64,000 nt of DNA from Diploptera punctata (GCA_030220185.1 JASPKZ010000419.1:3367501-3431500); one strand, 5' to 3'. Positions 11,901 to 22,547 are shown, numbered from the stretch's first letter. Made by a program: numbers and translations. The notes: generated from the letters alone by a model not told the origin.

Positions 11901-12769
11901 CTTCATATATGATAAGTTTCTAATTTGTGGATATTTATCTACGTGTGAGCAAAGGGAAGGAATACAAATCCTAACCTTCTGATATCTCAGAATATTAAAC
12001 AGTTTAAGAAATAATGATACTGATTTTTTTTTTTGCTTATTAGCGTTTTTGTGACTTTGTACAGACACGACTATTTAGTTTAGTAATTAGAAAGAGTGAG
12101 CACTAAACATTAATATGGTAAGAAAAACCTAAAAGTAAAAACAAAGTTAAGATGTGTCCTTTTGGCGAAGGACAAAAGTATATAATATTAGTTGAAGAAA
12201 TATTGACTCCCTTGTAATACGCTAATACAGTTTTTTAAACGTTTGTCTTTGTTTACTATTCACTCTAATTGCCTGAAAAAATTAGTTTATTAATCATTTA
12301 TATTTGTAATCTATTAAATTCCATTTTATCATGGTCCAAAGGACAACACATTCCTCTGTAGTAATAATAGCATTTCACTGTCTGCTGTGACGTGAATTCC
12401 GCCATTTTAACTCTATATTGTTGTTCACGCGCACTAGAGTCATAATTTTCATTGTTACCAAACTTGGAGAATTTCTACGTAAGACAAGATGACAAACATG
12501 TTTATAAGTTCACAGAGTGACGAGATATTCATATTTCTTTGTGGTAGTGATTCTACGGGACACGCTGTATATTGAGTTACAGAGATTGAATGGCTGATAA
12601 GGTGTACAGTCCACGTAAGGTAAATTGTTCATAATGTAAAACTGGAAGATTGCATTGGTTTTCACTGCAGTCCGACAAGTTGGCATAACAAATTGAGTTT
12701 CTCCATTTTAATAGTAAACGAAAGAAAGAAAAACCACAACTTCGCAGTTCCTGAGTGACGGACTTTTAT
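8920..12769. other. AT-rich DNA, no gene recognised
   Basis: Nearly 4 kb without a supported coding region or clear element. Around 8985-9080 it resembles 29045-29140 (shared cttatatat.atcgat and ggttgt ... cctttgtg blocks), so part of it is a dispersed repeat. The short ORFs here lack codon structure or any recognisable domain. Confidence 0.55.
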
Positions 12770-13278
12770 TTATTTATTTTTACTTATATACAAATTGATC
12801 GACTCCGGTCCAATTTGAATGCGCAAATCTCGGAACCACAGGCGAGCATGTCCACTAGGATTCACTTTCTCCAGTTGTCTTCCATTTAATTCGTTATACA
12901 TAGTGTTGTAATAGTCCACCGCTGTGGTCTCGTGGTAGCGTGCTGCCTTGTCACGCGGCGGGCCCGGGTTCGATCCCCGGTCGGGGCAGTTTTTTGGGTG
13001 AGGTTTTTATCGGGGTTTTTCCTCACCTGTAAGACAAATGTCAGGCCCAAACGGTCCCCGAAATCATATGGCCATCATCATCATCATCATCATCCTTCAC
13101 CGGTGTGGAAAGCAACGGGAAGCTACCACGCCTAAAATTCCCTAGTAAAGCTGCAAGCATAGCATGAAAATGTTATGATTGCAGTGAAGGACCTGCATTC
13201 GGGCAGAATTACTATGGATGGAGTGTTGTAATCTATATACCTGTCGCAAGGCCGCGCGCCGATCTTCGTACTTAGCAT
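12770..13278 (-). pseudogene. Short unidentified reading frame split by a SINE
   Basis: On the minus strand an ORF runs from ATG at 13278 for 19 codons to 13222, is cut by SINE-A, and continues at 12901 for 43 codons to a TAA at 12770-12772. If the SINE and one 11-bp duplication are disregarded, the frame is continuous. The peptide looks coding in composition (for example PSGHARLWFRDLRIQIGPES), but I do not recognise the family. It could be an exon, a retrocopy or part of another mobile element. The low-complexity end (ISKNK) comes from a TTTA-rich stretch. Confidence 0.45.
12913..13221 (+). mobile_element. SINE-A copy 3 with clear target duplication
   Basis: Flanked by AGTGTTGTAAT at 12902-12912 and 13222-13232. 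Intact A-box region (TGGTCTCGTGGTAGCGTGC), B box GGTTCGATCCCC, and a 3' hairpin CTGCATTCGGGCAG (13193-13206) followed by tatggatgg. It is a young-looking copy inserted in a short open reading frame. Confidence 0.95.
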
Positions 13279-13404
13279 AATCACAACTAACTGTCAAACA
13301 TGTTTTTCTGTGGCGAGAGCGTTCCTGTCACTCCTGTTGTAAGCATAGAGCATTCGTGAAAAGGCGCCTTCGGAATCTTATTCTCAACTACTTTCCAGCC
13401 TCCC

Positions 13405-13490
13405 CTTATTCAGTAAGACCACAATGGGAAGGACATGTAGCACGGATGGGGAATGAGAGGCATGAGAACCAGAGGAAAAGACTGAAATAA
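13405..13490 (+). mobile_element. LINE-B fragment, plus strand
   Basis: The translation carries WEGHVARMGNERHE, the LINE-B C-terminal signature (compare RLRWAGHVARMGNER at about 55570). Only about 85 bp are recognisable, and it faces the opposite way to the adjoining LINE-B piece. Confidence 0.65.
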
Positions 13491-13589
13491 TCATAATATT
13501 GTGTTGCGATGTGTAATTTTTAACTTATTTTTTCTTAGCAGGCAATCATGGGTTTATGGCATCGTAGACATAAGCATTACATACATTTT

Positions 13590-14015
13590 TTCTGAGCTAT
13601 TGTTTTCCGATAATTCATTGTATAATTCACCTCCCCCAAATCATTGTAAATGTTATTCTCCCACCTCTTCTTGGCCCACTTACTTCGGTGCTTTACCTCT
13701 GGTTTTCCTACAAGAGGTTATCATGCCTCTCATTCCCCATTCGTGCCACGTGTCCTGCCCACCGCAGTCTATGAGAATTAACTGCTCTTATTATATCTAC
13801 TTTCCCACAAAAATCATATAGCTCACTGTCTTCTCCATTCGCATCTCTGTTCATCTCTGTCTGGTCCAAACATTTTCTAAGAATCGTATTTTCAAACAAT
13901 CGTAATCTTTTCTCCTCCCTTAAAGTAAGAGTTCATGTTAGACACCCATATAATATAACTGGGAGAATAACAGTTTTATATATTTTCAGTTTAATGTTTT
14001 TTTTTTAGAGGAGTT
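13590..14015 (-). pseudogene. LINE-B RT C-terminal fragment
   Basis: The minus-strand reading shows FENTILRKCL, SHRLRWAGHVARMGNERH and a degraded EVDYTGN block, in the same order as the better copy at 55327-56959. It is cut at both ends: the (AAGT)n tail is missing near 13590, and the match stops near 14015 at gagttgggacgac. The neighbouring ORF in the opposite direction (13501-13821) is its shadow. Confidence 0.8.
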
Positions 14016-14689
14016 GGGACGACAATAGTCTTTGGTAAGGATTTCCTGAAGCATTTCCCGCCCGGAAATCCGAATAGGGGACTACTATATTTCCGCAAAA
14101 TGTTACCACAGGGGAACCCATGTCCGCGTTTCTTGATGTTTGTAATTTTATACCGAAAAATCGTAACTCTTGGACCAAGGTACATTTTTCGTCTGGATTA
14201 TTTGGCTTATTGTCTTCCACCTGTCCAGCATGGGTATAATGATAAATAAAAAATAAGTTATTTCACATTACAAAAAATGTATTCTTAATTATTGTGATAT
14301 AATTTATCAAAGGTAGCACTGATTGAAACTACTCTGATTTGTTAATTTTTATAAATAATCGTGCAAACGGCTGACTACACATTCGCAAATCTGTCCAGTG
14401 TTCTACTGACCTAGAAGCCCTACGTTTATACAATGAATGGATTTTGTTTCCGTATCTTCATCATCTTATTTCCTGTAGTTCCTAAGTGGAACATAGGGCA
14501 GCAGTAAAGTTCCTCCAGCCATCTCAATTGTTCCCAGATTTCCCGCTTTCCTTTGCTTCCTCCTTGTATCCATATATCATGCATTTATTATATTCATTTT
14601 TTTCTTAATTCGAGGATACCTTTAACATCTACGTCACATAGCGCTCTTCTGTAAATGTTTTTGTCACTCTATTCCTCCTAAATGACTAG
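14016..14689. other. Unassigned AT-rich DNA
   Basis: No gene is supported. The block 14016-14215 is richer in G and C and may belong to an unidentified repeat that ended the LINE-B piece. Confidence 0.5.
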
Positions 14690-14968
14690 ATCGATTTTGA
14701 TGAAAAATATTGTGGGTCCCTCGATGGCTAGATTTATAATTGGACCCTCTAAAACCATTAAGAGCAGGAATTCACAAGAAGTGAAAATTTAAAAATCGTT
14801 CTACAGGTCACATTTTTCGACGTTTCACAACAAAACTCTGTATATTCCATAAAAACAAACCGAGATAGGTTTTGTCTAAAAATGAACGAAATCCGACAAG
14901 AAGTGGAGGTTTATTTGAAACCCGAATTTAAAAACTGCTAAAACGACTAGATCTATTTTGGTGAATTC

Positions 14969-15004
<36 letters not shown>

Positions 15005-15060
15005 AGTGGGTCACTGGGTGTTTTAGGTTCATAATTGGATCCGGTAGGTGACGCTGCGAC
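14690..15060 (+). repeat. Rep-F copy 2, with (GT)n expansion
   Basis: Matches 6780-7170 block for block: gactagatcgattttgatga, acgtttcacaac, aataaaccgag-like sequence, tttgagtgggtc and attggatccggtaggtgacg. The short GTGTGTG of copy 1 has grown here to a GT run at 14970-15001. Confidence 0.75.
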
Positions 15061-15286
15061 ATATAGACAGATGAATGGAGAAAACTACGTGTCTGCCCAC
15101 CCCAGTTTACGAAATATAAGATTTAACTGTTCTTATTACATCTGGTTTTCCATAAAGATCATGCATCTCACTGTCGTTTAGTCTTCTTCATTCATCTGTC
15201 TGTTCGTATATTTTTGTTTCAAAAAATTTCTAATAGCTTTACATTGAAATACTCGCAAATATTTTTTCCTCCCTTAAAGTTATAGT

Positions 15287-15623
15287 GTCCACCGCTGTGG
15301 TCTCGAGGTAGCGTGCTGACTTGTCACGCAGCGGGCCCGGGTTCGACCCCCGGTCGGGGCAGTTTTTCTGGGTGAGGTTTTTATCGGGGTTTTTCCTCAC
15401 CTGTAAGACAAATGTCAGGAAAACTTTAAGGCCCAAACGGTCCCCGAAATCATATGGCCATCATCATTATCATCATCATCATCATCATCATTCTTCACCG
15501 GCGTGGAAAGCAACGGGAAGCTACCACACCTACAATTCCCTGATAAAGCTGCAAGCCTAGCATGAAAATGCTATGACTGCAGTGAAGGACCTGCCTTCGG
15601 GCAGAATTACTATGGATGGATGG
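15287..15623 (+). mobile_element. SINE-A copy 4, best preserved
   Basis: Flanked by AAAGTTATAGT at 15276-15286 and 15624-15634. Full-length at 337 bp. It has the A-box region, B box GGTTCGACCCCC, CAT repeats and the 3' hairpin CTGCC-TTCG-GGCAG at 15591-15604, then a (GGAT)n tail. Confidence 0.96.
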
Positions 15624-15865
15624 AAAGTTATAGTCACTGTTTAGTATCCATTTAATATAACAATTTTATATATTTTCAGTTTTTTTTTTACAAAATTGCC
15701 TGTAATCTGTAATAGCATGCATTTCAAGAATTAATGCTGCATTTAATTTCTTTCTGCACCTTATTCTTGTTCGTAATTTTTCCCCAGGTATATGAGTTCA
15801 CTCACTTCTTCAAAATTTTCCTCATTTCTCATTAACTTTCCTTTTCCATTATATAATGTATTTCT

Positions 15866-16056
15866 TGGTCCTGGGGTCGACTCAGCCTCTAACGGAAATG
15901 AGTACCAGACGCTTGTTCTGGGAGTAAAGGCGGCCGTCACGCAGGGCTGACAACCCGGCTGACATCAAGTGCCGATTGTCTAGAAAAGTGGGAGCCTTAA
16001 CCTCCTATTACCCCAAGGGCCTCCTGAGGCCTGTCGTGGGATCACTTTACTTTACT
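15866..16056 (+). mobile_element. SINE-C, short element with (TTTAC)n tail
   Basis: A 191-bp insertion flanked by a 12-bp duplication, TAATGTATTTCT (15854-15865 and 16057-16068). Its 3' part, gggcctcctgaggcctgtcg, resembles the SINE-B 3' end (gggccttctaggcctgtc), so the two may share a mobilising LINE. I see no clear A or B box, and the 5' part is unfamiliar. Confidence 0.8.
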
Positions 16057-16356
16057 TAATGTATTTCTATGTGTGAACATATACTTCGTTTCATTGATGC
16101 TTACTACCAGTCCAAATGTTTTATTGTTACTAAATAGTATGTGCATGTTGGCCCGTAGTATCTCCTCGCTATCGCCTAATAATACATCATCAGCATAAAC
16201 CAACAGCTTATTAATACCATTGAGTTGTACGCCTTCTTTATCCTCTAAAGATTTGGCGGCGTGCTCTAGTACAAAATTAAATATTGAGTTTCAAAAGTAT
16301 CTGAAAACTGTTTGCTTACCCGCACCCTATTCTTTGTACCATTTAGACACGTTCGA

Positions 16357-17160
16357 AATGTGTACTTGATAGTGTTAACGTATTATCTAATGGAATTTAG
16401 ATTATATCTGACTTGAAGAGAAGAAACTTGGGACATTTGTATCTTAATATGTTGTAATGTGTTCCTAATGAACACACATGAAGCGTGTGAGAGCATAAAC
16501 TGTAGACAAAATAGTATATTACGATGCGAAGTTGGAAAGTGGTTTTTACAGAATCGAGGAATTTTTCCTCGATTCTGTAAAACACTTCACAAACGTGCGT
16601 TGTACATTATTTTTTGCGCAATGGTGTTTTCAAAATAATAAATTTAATAAATTAATTAACACTACCTTTCGGATATTTTTTGTATATGCATTGTATATAG
16701 TATTCATAGAAGGCAGTGGTTTTACTTCCCACGCGCGTTTTGTAATATGTAATATTACAGTATAGTTATTTTATTATAGATAGTTATTTAGGTTGGCAAC
16801 CCGGAAATGTAGGAAGCTGAACTTTCAATCATGGTCGCCATTGCTGTAAGTACGACAATACTCACTATCGCGCAAAAACAATAAACCGAACTTCACAATC
16901 ACATGAACATGCGTTACCATGATAACCAGATTATTGCAGTTATTTTTAAATCTTAACACAGGTGCTTACCATGTTAAAAAATAAGATAACATGAAAAAAA
17001 ATAAAAATAGCAATCGAGTTAACATGTGCAGCGTATTACAAGATATATAATTTTATGAAAATATTTGAGAAATGAATGCATGAACATTGTATTGGCTAGT
17101 GACCTTGTAGTCAGCGTTCCAGATGTCCTGGAGTTAGATTCCTGAACTTGGACATCAGAT
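16357..17160. other. AT-rich DNA with one perfect hairpin
   Basis: No gene is seen. It contains an 18-bp perfect inverted repeat at 16544-16582, listed separately. The ORFs reading across it on both strands are products of that symmetry. Confidence 0.55.
16544..16582. repeat. 18-bp perfect inverted repeat, 3-nt loop
   Basis: The arm TTTTACAGAATCGAGGAA (16544-16561) is followed by TTT and its exact complement (16565-16582). The symmetry continues imperfectly outward (gaaagtgg / acacttc). This could be the tip of a foldback element or an RNA hairpin. Confidence 0.9.
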
Positions 17161-17164
17161 TTTT

Positions 17165-17475
17165 TTCTCTAAAGTTAATTAAGCGCTTTCCATCAGGGTC
17201 TGTGTGTGAATATGTACTCATATATCAGGAAAAAGAAAAAAAGGAATTGATTGTGGATTACATTCAGCAGTATCAAATTAGCTGGCATGAGTATGTGGAC
17301 CGTATGCCCAGATCCAGGATTCCTAAGACAATTTTGTAAAGTACTGATCAAATGGTAAAAGATCTTTGGGATGACCTTGGTAGAGATGGTTAAAAAAACT
17401 AGATCGTAACAGTACTTCAGAACTATGACCCGAAAAAAAGAAAAAGAAGATGATATTAAGAAAAAGTTCAAGAAA
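17165..17475 (+). pseudogene. LINE-D C-terminal fragment
   Basis: The reading ISWHEYVDRMPRSRIPK corresponds to the WKEHVERMEESRLPKK block of the LINE-D copy at 28150. It ends in A/G-rich sequence resembling that family's GAA-rich tail. It is old and broken. Confidence 0.6.
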
Positions 17476-17705
17476 GGAAGAAGGAAAGTAAATGGGGGGG
17501 GGGAACTGAAGAAAATCAGAGGTAAACGTAAAGTGACTCAACTGCAGGTGGTTGAATATTCCACCGGCACGAGTTGTGAGCTGGTTGTCATCCCTACATG
17601 ACCGATGTCTTTTCCTAACAACATTTTGATGAATTAAAATATCTTGGAACGATAACAACAAACAGGAATAATTTATACATAGAATTAACTATGGTAATGC
17701 ATGAT

Positions 17706-18050
17706 GGGGACTGTTGTCATCCCAAATTCTCTCCAAGCGCGACAGGCCTAGAAGGCCCTTGGCCAATCAGCCGGCTGCTGGCATCACATCCATATGTGTT
17801 AATCACATAGGTAGACGATCATCTAGCCAGTGTAGGGGTGACATGTGGTCAGCATGTCGGGTCCACAGCCGTTATAGCTGGTCTTCTCAACCTCGAGTCG
17901 CTACCCAAATGCCGCACGATGCTAGGTGGGTACCGGTCCCATACTGGCCGAAATTCCATGAGAAAATGTATTCTCCCATGGGGACTCGAACCAGCGCAAG
18001 TCCCGTAGCTATGCGCCAAGGCTTCTTAACCACTCGGCTACTGCGCGGGC
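17706..18050 (-). mobile_element. SINE-B copy 3
   Basis: A nearly full-length minus-strand copy. The B box is at about 17985 (GGTTCGAGTCCCC on the minus strand), the A box is TAGCCGAGTGGTTAAG at about 18035, and the 3' end gggccttctaggcctgtcgc is near 17735-17760. Well preserved. Confidence 0.93.
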
Positions 18051-18370
18051 TCAAAACGTTTTATTCATAAGGTTCTTCAAGTTATATTATATTACGTACA
18101 GTTGATTGGAAGGAAGTAGGGCCTACGTAACAGTGAATTTCATGATATTGATAGGAATCCAAATGTAATAAGAATATTTAAGTTTTGTAGACTCTGACAT
18201 GCAGGATATGTGGCACATTTTAAAAATTAAACAGTGGCACGGGAACTTATTGCAGGAAAAACAAAGGCAGTCAGTAGATAGCCAAGTATGGGCTGGTAGA
18301 ATAACATTAATCATGGAGACTGCAACACCTATAGACATTCCAATGTGTAACACAACACCACGTCAACAGC
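18051..18370. other. No recognised feature
   Basis: AT-rich sequence between SINE-B and SINE-D. The overlapping short ORFs on both strands have no recognisable domain. Confidence 0.45.
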
Positions 18371-18530
18371 TCTCCTGGCGCATAATCACCTATTAGACAT
18401 CATCAGGGTAGCTCAACTTCGCCTTCCAGGCGCCCCAGCCTCAAAGGTGGGTTACAATAACACCATTTCAGGAGAGAATGCCAGAATGCCGAAAATGACA
18501 ACGTGGTGGCATTGATTAAAACATTTCTTT
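18371..18530 (+). mobile_element. SINE-D 3' portion
   Basis: Matches the minus-strand copy at 28498-28812: ctctcctggcgc, then cgccttc.ag, gtgggtta and cgaaaatgacaac, ending gcattgattaaaa. The tRNA-like head is missing or unrecognisable here. Confidence 0.75.
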
Positions 18531-19728
18531 TATCTTTTAAATGGAACTTACCTTGTATTTTAAGAGAAATTTTACACACAATATTTAATTGGCAGCTCCA
18601 TTTAACCCTTTTACTTATTCATTTACGTGTAAAATAAAATATTTTGATCGTGTTTATGGTAATTCCGATTTTCCTGAAATTAAAAGAACGCGAAATTTTA
18701 ATTATTTTTATAACAAAACAAATTTTGAAATATTATTCATGCCATAACCACGTGACCGTGCTATTTATGAACCGCGACTTTCAAATATCGTAGCTTATTT
18801 CATTGAGTGATCTTTCGCAAAGACAATAAATGGTCTTTCAAGAAATAATAATTTCATATGTAGTGCAACAGGTCTCTAGTAATGTAGGTGGCAACACAAT
18901 TATTTATTTATACATTATGAATTTTACAAGTAATTTATTAAGAATTTTACGATTTACGCGAAATAAGACAAAAATAGTGGTCATATTTGTCAGTTCATAT
19001 CGAAGGAATCTTAGGTGAATAAAAATAAAAACTGTTTATGGAGGATGAATATAATACAGGGAATCCACTCGGAGATCAGCGCCCCTAGCATTAAAGAAAC
19101 TTAATTGGTATTTTATCCTCAAAATTTCACTGGATTAGCTTTCTCATCTATTAACCCAACCAATCTGAGGAAGGTACCGACATTCTCGGACGGAAATATA
19201 TCATCAGTTGTCGAATTTCTTCGATTTAATTAATATTAAAAGTGAAATTATTTTTGCTATAGATCCGACATTTTGTATGGTTCATAGCTTAAAAGCAATT
19301 TAATTGTGTTAGGTTACCTTTTAGATATTAAATTCTACGGAATTTAATTTTTTAACTCATGTTACTCGTAAATATGAAAAAAAAAAAAAAACATTACAGG
19401 TTAGAGCAATTTAAATATGTTAGGTTAGCTTTAACATATCAAATTCTACAAAAAAAATTGTTGTGACTGAGTCAATGTAATCGGCCCAAATAATTCTTGG
19501 CTTGTTTCATTTAAACAATTTCCCCTCCCCCGTGATTCACGAGTTGGTTTTTATGTTCACGTTTTATAGTTTGTTAGCGTGTTTTTGTGATAAGTTGGGT
19601 ACTTTTATTGAGCAATAAATTATATGAATTTTACATTGTATAGGCCTGTACGGTAATTATAGGTTAGCTTGAGCAGAACTTCTCACTTTATTTTAAGGCC
19701 TTTTTGAGATTCGTTTAGAGAAAAAATC

Positions 19729-19776
<48 letters not shown>

Positions 19777-19889
19777 AGCTATTCAAATAATGCAACAATA
19801 AAATGTGTGTTTATTTTTTGTTTGATTTTATGTTGAGCCAGCTGAGCGCTAGAATCCACCAATAGGGCAAGTGTAGTGGTCATTTTATT
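18531..19889. other. AT-rich DNA with an AT microsatellite
   Basis: No gene is supported. The (AT)n run at 19731-19773 is the only clear feature. A CTGAGGAAGGTACCG ... GGAAAT string near 19155 vaguely resembles the Penelope-type hammerhead core but is too degraded to call. Confidence 0.5.
19731..19773. repeat. (AT)n microsatellite
   Basis: A pure AT dinucleotide run. Confidence 0.97.
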
Positions 19890-20038
19890 TTATTATATTA
19901 TGAAGTGGTGAATATGATGAAATTGATCTCCTTGGAATGAGGAGAATCAGGAAAAAAATCCTCAGTACCGAGATTTGAACCTGGGATGAGTCTCAAATGC
20001 TGGCGCTTGAACAACCTCGCTTGTTTCAGGCATTAGAT
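19890..20038 (-). mobile_element. SINE-E copy 1
   Basis: On the minus strand a B box (GGTTCAAATCTC) lies downstream of a degenerate head. The tail part, aatttcatcatattcaccac, is shared with the copy at 26930-27055 (aatttcatttaatcatgttc). Only modest conservation. Confidence 0.55.
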
Positions 20039-20314
20039 TACCACCAATTGACAAAACAATTTTTTTTTTTCTAATTTGATCGTATTTATAGGCGCTTGAA
20101 CATAATGTTGTATGATCATGATATCTAAGGGACTCTACTGTGTACGTGTTAAACAAGGTGAAGCATCACGTCTGAAAACTACCATAGTCCATTTTTCATT
20201 TGTCTATATGTATAAATTTCTTATAATATTTAATGAGTGTATTATTAAGAAGATTGTTCTGCAAATGTTGTTTATTTGTTTATTCAAATTTATTTTTTTT
20301 ATCCATAAATACTC

Positions 20315-21372
20315 CTAGATTTTTACTGTCTCACTATAAGGGATTTCAACCCCATTAAGTGACACATGTAATACTGTATTTGTGTTAATTAAGGATAATA
20401 GTCTCTGATGACCCATAATGATTGCTTGTGGCATTCTAGGATTTAATTGAAGTCCATATTTTTCTGTCCATATCATTAGCGAGTCAATGTCCTCAATAAG
20501 TTTGGTCACCGCGTCATTTAAAGAATATTTGTCTGTGTGAATGTAGATCTGCATATCGTCCGCGAATAAATTATGTTTACAGTGTTTTGGAGAGTTAGAT
20601 ATGTCATTTATATAGATTAAAAAAAGCAATGGGCCGAGCACCGAACCCTGTGAAACTCCAGCTTTATGGTAGATCCAAGAAGAACATAATTTAGAATTTC
20701 CTATAACAGATTGCTAGCGCTCACGAAGGTAGGAGTTGAACCATTGCGTGACACTGTCGGAAAGTGAGAGGTTTTTTAAATTTAAGCAACAATAAGTCCA
20801 GATCTACTGTGTCAAATGCTTTACTTTAGTCAAATAATATAAGAATAGTAAGTTTTCGATTATCAATCGCTTCGAGTATTTCTTCTCATATACTTACTAG
20901 AGCAGTATTTGTATTGTGTCCTGTCCTGAAGCCTGATTGATATTTATCTAAAGGGTCGTATTGAATTATGTAGTCAGTCAGTTGTTTATGGAATAATCAT
21001 TCCAAAGCTTTTGAAAGGGTAGGTAAAATACTAATGGATCGAAAATCGTTTGGAGTTAATGGGGTTTTTATTTTCGGGAGTTGGAGTACAATTGCTTGCT
21101 TCCATAATATGGGATATGTAAAGGTTTGTAGTGAGGAATTAAAACATGAGTTATGGTAGATAGTATAACGTCGAATATTTTGTTAAGTAGAGTGCTATTT
21201 ATACCGTCAGTCCCTTCTGATTTTGTTTTTATTCGTTTTTATAGTTTTATTTATATAATTTTCAGTATGATATGATAAATGGAAATGTTCTCTGTCTGGT
21301 GGATTTGTCAGTAGTAATTCACTTATTGTCTGTGTTTTGTCTTTATGAGTGAAACATGTGCTTGTAAAATGG
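20315..21372 (-). pseudogene. CR1/Jockey-type LINE RT, first part of a split copy
   Basis: Read on the minus strand from 21372 to 20315, the RT motifs appear in order: NDFRSISILPTLSKALE, YQSGFRTGHNT, KAFDTVDLD, GVSQGSVLGPLLFLIYIND-like sequence near 20640, FADDMQIYIHTD (catalytic FADD, about 20550) and a thumb block ending PYSETVK. The polyprotein is interrupted by several stops. Its upstream part continues beyond an inserted L1/Tx1-like element at 26319-26580. The element is inactive. The antisense ORFs in this interval are shadows. Confidence 0.85.
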
Positions 21373-21575
21373 TTATTGAACAAGTTGTGGCTTGACCAAA
21401 GTAAAGGAAGGTAGTGTTTCTGTGCTTAGTGAAGAGAGTTAAAAGTAACGTGCAGAGATATTTAACTTCAACGTAAACAACAAGTATAATATACTGCAAT
21501 ACAAAACATTTACGTAAGTCATTTACGTTTTAAAATTATTTAAACAAGTTTAACAAAAAAAAAGTGAAAACAGAA

Positions 21576-22547
21576 ATGGCGACAATCCGTCATGTGAATA
21601 CAATAAAAGTTCAGTTTGAACAAAGTGCATCCCGACCAACAGCAATGGAATTACATACATGGATCCAACAAACTTTAAAGTTAACAAGTGAACAAGTGGA
21701 AATGTTACAATTAAACACACAAGAAAAATCATTATATGTGAAACTCGTTTCAACTGCCATATATGAAAAAAATACACAGAAATATGAGGATAAAACCATT
21801 TTTAGATATGATAATGGTGAACAAACCCAAGTTGAAATCACGAAAGCAGATTATACTGCGACAACAATAAGAGTCTTTAACCTGCCACCAGAAGTTCCGA
21901 ACACAACTATCATGTCAACATTAAACAGTTACGGTACAGTTCTTTCGATACGAAACGAAAAATGGAGTACAAATTTCCCATTACCAGTTAACAATGGAAT
22001 CAAAGCAATAAAAATGGAAATGAAACAACATATACCTAGTGCTATAAGAATAACAGGTTACACAGCACACATTACATATGCAGGACAACCTACCTTATGT
22101 TTTGTATGTAACGCGGCGGATCATAAAAAAGAAAACTGCCCACAAAGAAAAACAACATTGAAAGTAAACATACAACCAGGGAAATTACTATTAAGTGAAA
22201 TTGTGCAGTGTACATCGTCATATGAAACAGACATAACAACAGAAAACAACAACACAATCTCCCTGGAGGTAACAGAAATAATAGGGGAAGAAACCGACAC
22301 ATCGTCTGAAACAGAAACATCAAAAATAACAACTGAAATGGTGGCTAAAAAAGACAATAAGAACTTATCAGTAGACACAGCAAAAAAAGAATCTAGTAGC
22401 AATAAAAAGAAAGAAAGGGAAACAACTATGCAAACTTCATCAAACTCTTCAAAAATACAATCGAGTATTCAACAGAATGTAATGCAAACAACCACAAAAA
22501 GTACGTCACAGTTAGAAGATTCAAATGAACTTCCTACAAAAAATTAA
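21576..22547 (+). CDS. LINE ORF1, RNA-binding gag-like protein with zinc knuckle
   Basis: A 323-residue ORF from an ATG in good context (cagaaATGG). A GTG-initiated extension to 21564 is unlikely. The N-terminal half (residues about 80-170, with TTIRVFNLPPEVPNTTI and YGTVLSIRNEKW) resembles an RRM-like fold used by L1/Tx1 ORF1 proteins. A CX2CX4HX4C knuckle, CFVCNAADHKKENC, follows at 22098-22139 and would bind nucleic acid. The C-terminal third is low-complexity, rich in Thr, Ser, Glu and Lys. A further open frame of 73 codons (22586-22807) ends one base before the ORF2 start, so the original ORF1 was probably longer and shortened by a frameshift near 22540. It is the longest intact retroelement ORF in the window. 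Confidence 0.8.
   Translation: MATIRHVNTIKVQFEQSASRPTAMELHTWIQQTLKLTSEQVEMLQLNTQEKSLYVKLVSTAIYEKNTQKYEDKTIFRYDNGEQTQVEITKADYTATTIRVFNLPPEVPNTTIMSTLNSYGTVLSIRNEKWSTNFPLPVNNGIKAIKMEMKQHIPSAIRITGYTAHITYAGQPTLCFVCNAADHKKENCPQRKTTLKVNIQPGKLLLSEIVQCTSSYETDITTENNNTISLEVTEIIGEETDTSSETETSKITTEMVAKKDNKNLSVDTAKKESSSNKKKERETTMQTSSNSSKIQSSIQQNVMQTTTKSTSQLEDSNELPTKN

Larger units (their letters stand above)
15087..16356 (-). pseudogene. LINE-B RT fragment carrying two SINE insertions
   Basis: A minus-strand LINE-B piece aligning to about 55590-56365. It spans from the RT palm (degraded ADDVLL, about 16185) to the region before the C-terminal signature. Two later insertions split it, SINE-A at 15287 and SINE-C at 15866, each with its own target duplication. 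Without those inserts only about 740 bp of LINE remain. Frameshifts and stops abound. Confidence 0.85.

Noticed and set aside
12913..12990. Apparent tRNA gene at SINE-A heads
   Set aside because: The same head with the same non-tRNA body and tail occurs five times; these are SINEs with target duplications.
13501..13821. 106-codon plus-strand ORF
   Set aside because: It is antisense to a LINE-B RT fragment with recognisable motifs on the minus strand.
19150..19190. Second hammerhead-like core
   Set aside because: CTGAGGA and GGAAAT are present, but the intervening stem and the cleavage side cannot be aligned convincingly.
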